Below, in pieces: positions 6,066 to 7,774 of a DNA stretch of 7,774 nt. The stretch is taken from assembly GCA_001701065.1 (NCBI GenBank), contig DAAL01000198.1, positions 1-7,774 on the forward strand. The letters are read 5' to 3'. The translations under genes and the position numbers were made by a program. Below the pieces are notes generated by a model that worked only from the letters and a program-made list of their open reading frames with translations, was not told the DNA's origin and did not search any database. This DNA is from Bacteroidales bacterium GP4. GTDB taxonomy: Bacteria; Bacteroidota; Bacteroidia; Bacteroidales; Muribaculaceae. The first letter of the stretch is position 1. Every line of letters starts with the position of its first letter.

Positions 6066-7774
6066 ATGGGAAAATTAGCCATTATAAAAAATGACCCATG
6101 GCTGGAGCCTTTCTCCGAAGCCATCGAAGGCCGTCACAATGACGCGGTAAACAAAGAAAAAGAACTTTGCGCCGCCGACGGCTCATTAAAGGCATTTGCC
6201 AATGCCTACAATTATTTCGGTCTTCATCGCACACCCGATGGAGGATGGGTGTTCAGAGAATGGGCCCCTAACGCTAAAAGCATCACACTTGTAGGCGATT
6301 TCTCAAAATGGAAGGAATACGCCAAATACTCCCTGAAGCTTAAAGGCAACGGAGTGTGGGAGCTTAAGATGAAAAAGGACGCGCTGCACCACGGCGACCT
6401 CTATAAAATGATTGTAAGATGGTCCGACGGCGAAGGCGAACGCATACCCGCCTATGCCACCCGTGTAGTTCAGGACGAGAACACCCATATATTCTCGGCA
6501 CAGGTGTGGGATCCCGAAAAGCCCTACAAATGGAAAGTGCGCCGCTTTGTGCCCGACACCAAGCCCCTGCTCATCTACGAGTGCCACATAGGCATGGCGC
6601 AGGAGAAGGAAGGCGTGGGAAGCTACACCGAGTTCAAGGACAATGTGCTGCCGCGAATCGCCGCCGACGGATACAACGCCATCCAAATTATGGCTATCCA
6701 GGAACACCCTTATTACGGCTCATTCGGCTACCATGTGTCCAACTTCTATGCGCCGTCAAGCCGTTTCGGCACTCCCGAAGAGCTTAAAGCCCTCATTGAC
6801 GCAGCCCATGAAGCCGGAATCGCAGTCATCATGGACATTGTGCACAGCCATGCCGTAAAAAATGAGGTTGAAGGTCTTGGTCGACTCGACGGAAGCTACG
6901 ACCAGTACTTCTACGGCGATGGAAGGCGTGAGCATCCGGCATGGGACTCTCTGTGCTTCGACTACGGAAAGAACCAAGTGATACACTTCCTGCTGTCCAA
7001 CTGCAAATACTGGCTTGAGGAATTCCATTTCGACGGATTCCGTTTTGACGGCGTTACCTCAATGCTCTATTACAGCCACGGACTCGGACAAGCCTTCGGC
7101 TCCTACGAGGACTACTATAACGGCGGACAGGACACTAATGCCATAACTTACCTCACCCTCGCCAACAAGCTCATCCACGAAGTGAACAAGAAAGCCATCA
7201 CCATAGCCGAGGAAATGAGCGGAATGCCGGGTCTTGCAACCCCGTTCAAGGACGGCGGCATAGGATTTGACTACCGCATGGCAATGGGCATCCCCGACTA
7301 CTGGATCAAGATGCTTAAGGAAAAGAAGGACGAGGACTGGCATCCGACTTCCATCTACTGGGAACTCACCAACCGCCGCGCCGACGAAAAGACCATCAGC
7401 TACGTCGAAAGCCACGACCAAGCACTTGTGGGCGACAAGACAGTGATATTCCGTCTTATCGACGACCAGATGTACTGGCACATGACCAAGGGCGACGACA
7501 ATGCGGCAGTGAACCGTGGTATAGCCATGCACAAGATGATACGACTTGTGACACTCGCCACCATCAACGGCGGATACCTCAACTTCATGGGTAATGAGTT
7601 CGGTCATCCCGAATGGATTGATTTCCCGCGCGAAGGCAACGGCTGGAGCTACAAGTATGCCCGCCGTCAGTGGGATCTTGTCGACCGTAAGGAGCTTCGC
7701 TATTGCGAACTGAATGCGTTTGACAACGCCATGATAGAACTTATAAGCGATGTGTACAACTTCCAGGCTATGCC
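6066..7774 (+). CDS. glgB: 1,4-alpha-glucan (glycogen) branching enzyme, GH13_8-like, 3'-truncated
   Basis: The enzyme cuts alpha-1,4-glucan chains and rejoins them through alpha-1,6 links during glycogen synthesis in the cytoplasm. From ATG 6066 the frame stays open to the window edge: 569 codons plus two bases. Domains: N-terminal helix region; CBM48 (about 58-145, WVFREWAPNAKSITLVGDFS); GH13 barrel (about 165 onward) with region I DIVHSHAVKN (D257-N266), region II GFRFDGVTSM with nucleophile D328, region III AEEMSGMP with acid/base E382, and region IV VESHDQALVGDKT with D451. MGNEFGHPEWIDFPR (508-522) follows. These blocks match the animal/plant/yeast branching enzymes (subfamily GH13_8) more closely than Escherichia coli GlgB, which is usual for Bacteroidales. 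Full-length relatives have roughly 670-700 residues, so about 100-130 residues of the C-terminal beta domain are missing only because the window ends. All catalytic residues are present. Confidence 0.95.
   Translation, partial: MGKLAIIKNDPWLEPFSEAIEGRHNDAVNKEKELCAADGSLKAFANAYNYFGLHRTPDGGWVFREWAPNAKSITLVGDFSKWKEYAKYSLKLKGNGVWELKMKKDALHHGDLYKMIVRWSDGEGERIPAYATRVVQDENTHIFSAQVWDPEKPYKWKVRRFVPDTKPLLIYECHIGMAQEKEGVGSYTEFKDNVLPRIAADGYNAIQIMAIQEHPYYGSFGYHVSNFYAPSSRFGTPEELKALIDAAHEAGIAVIMDIVHSHAVKNEVEGLGRLDGSYDQYFYGDGRREHPAWDSLCFDYGKNQVIHFLLSNCKYWLEEFHFDGFRFDGVTSMLYYSHGLGQAFGSYEDYYNGGQDTNAITYLTLANKLIHEVNKKAITIAEEMSGMPGLATPFKDGGIGFDYRMAMGIPDYWIKMLKEKKDEDWHPTSIYWELTNRRADEKTISYVESHDQALVGDKTVIFRLIDDQMYWHMTKGDDNAAVNRGIAMHKMIRLVTLATINGGYLNFMGNEFGHPEWIDFPREGNGWSYKYARRQWDLVDRKELRYCELNAFDNAMIELISDVYNFQAM

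Noticed and set aside
7059..7607. 182-codon minus-strand open frame opposite glgB, and another at 6303-6707
   Set aside because: They mirror conserved GH13 catalytic blocks on the plus strand; the Val/His-rich translations are antisense artefacts.
1..7774. CRISPR array, phage genes, or a multi-gene defence or toxin-antitoxin system
   Set aside because: No regularly spaced repeats, integrase, nuclease, methylase or paired antitoxin frame is visible; the Fic gene stands alone.

Overview
The window looks like a chromosomal segment of a gut-type Bacteroidales (Bacteroidota). The evidence is a DUF4172-Fic protein, a PA14-containing GH3 enzyme with a DUF1573-like N-terminus, a eukaryote-type (GH13_8-like) glycogen branching enzyme, start codons without Shine-Dalgarno sequences, and promoter boxes of the Bacteroidetes form (TTTG, about 20 bp, TAnnTTTG). 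A Muribaculaceae-like genome is plausible but is only a guess.

Layout, left to right. (1) Positions 1-1217, plus strand: the 3' part of an AT-rich gene (about 35% GC by hand count of sampled lines) for an apparently surface or secreted protein with two fibronectin-III-like units and a C-terminal lipocalin-like beta domain. Its frame is open at base 1, so its start lies outside. (2) Positions 1218-1426: a short spacer with a strong hairpin (1298-1331). This is the probable terminator of the minus-strand Fic gene, and its sequence recalls the ends of IS150-type insertion sequences. (3) Positions 1427-2701, minus strand: a 424-residue Fic protein (DUF4172, Fic core, winged helix, unexplained C-terminal tail). 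Its promoter carries a 43-bp near-perfect palindrome (2741-2783). (4) Positions 2812-5736, minus strand: a 974-residue exported GH3 glycosidase, probably beta-xylosidase or beta-glucosidase, with a DUF1573-like domain at its N-terminus. (5) Positions 5737-6065: a divergent 329-bp intergenic region with one predicted promoter in each direction. (6) Positions 6066 to the end, plus strand: the first 569 codons of glgB, cut by the window edge.

The genes do not form one obvious pathway. The GH3 enzyme fits extracytoplasmic glycan breakdown and GlgB fits intracellular glycogen storage, transcribed divergently from a shared intergenic region. The Fic gene is a self-contained regulatory or toxin-like unit: it has an internal inhibitory helix, its own promoter and a possible operator. 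It sits next to a composition break and an IS-like scar, so positions 1-2811 look like accessory DNA beside more conserved metabolic genes. The least explained items are the palindrome over the Fic promoter, the Fic C-terminal tail, and the DUF1573-GH3 fusion.
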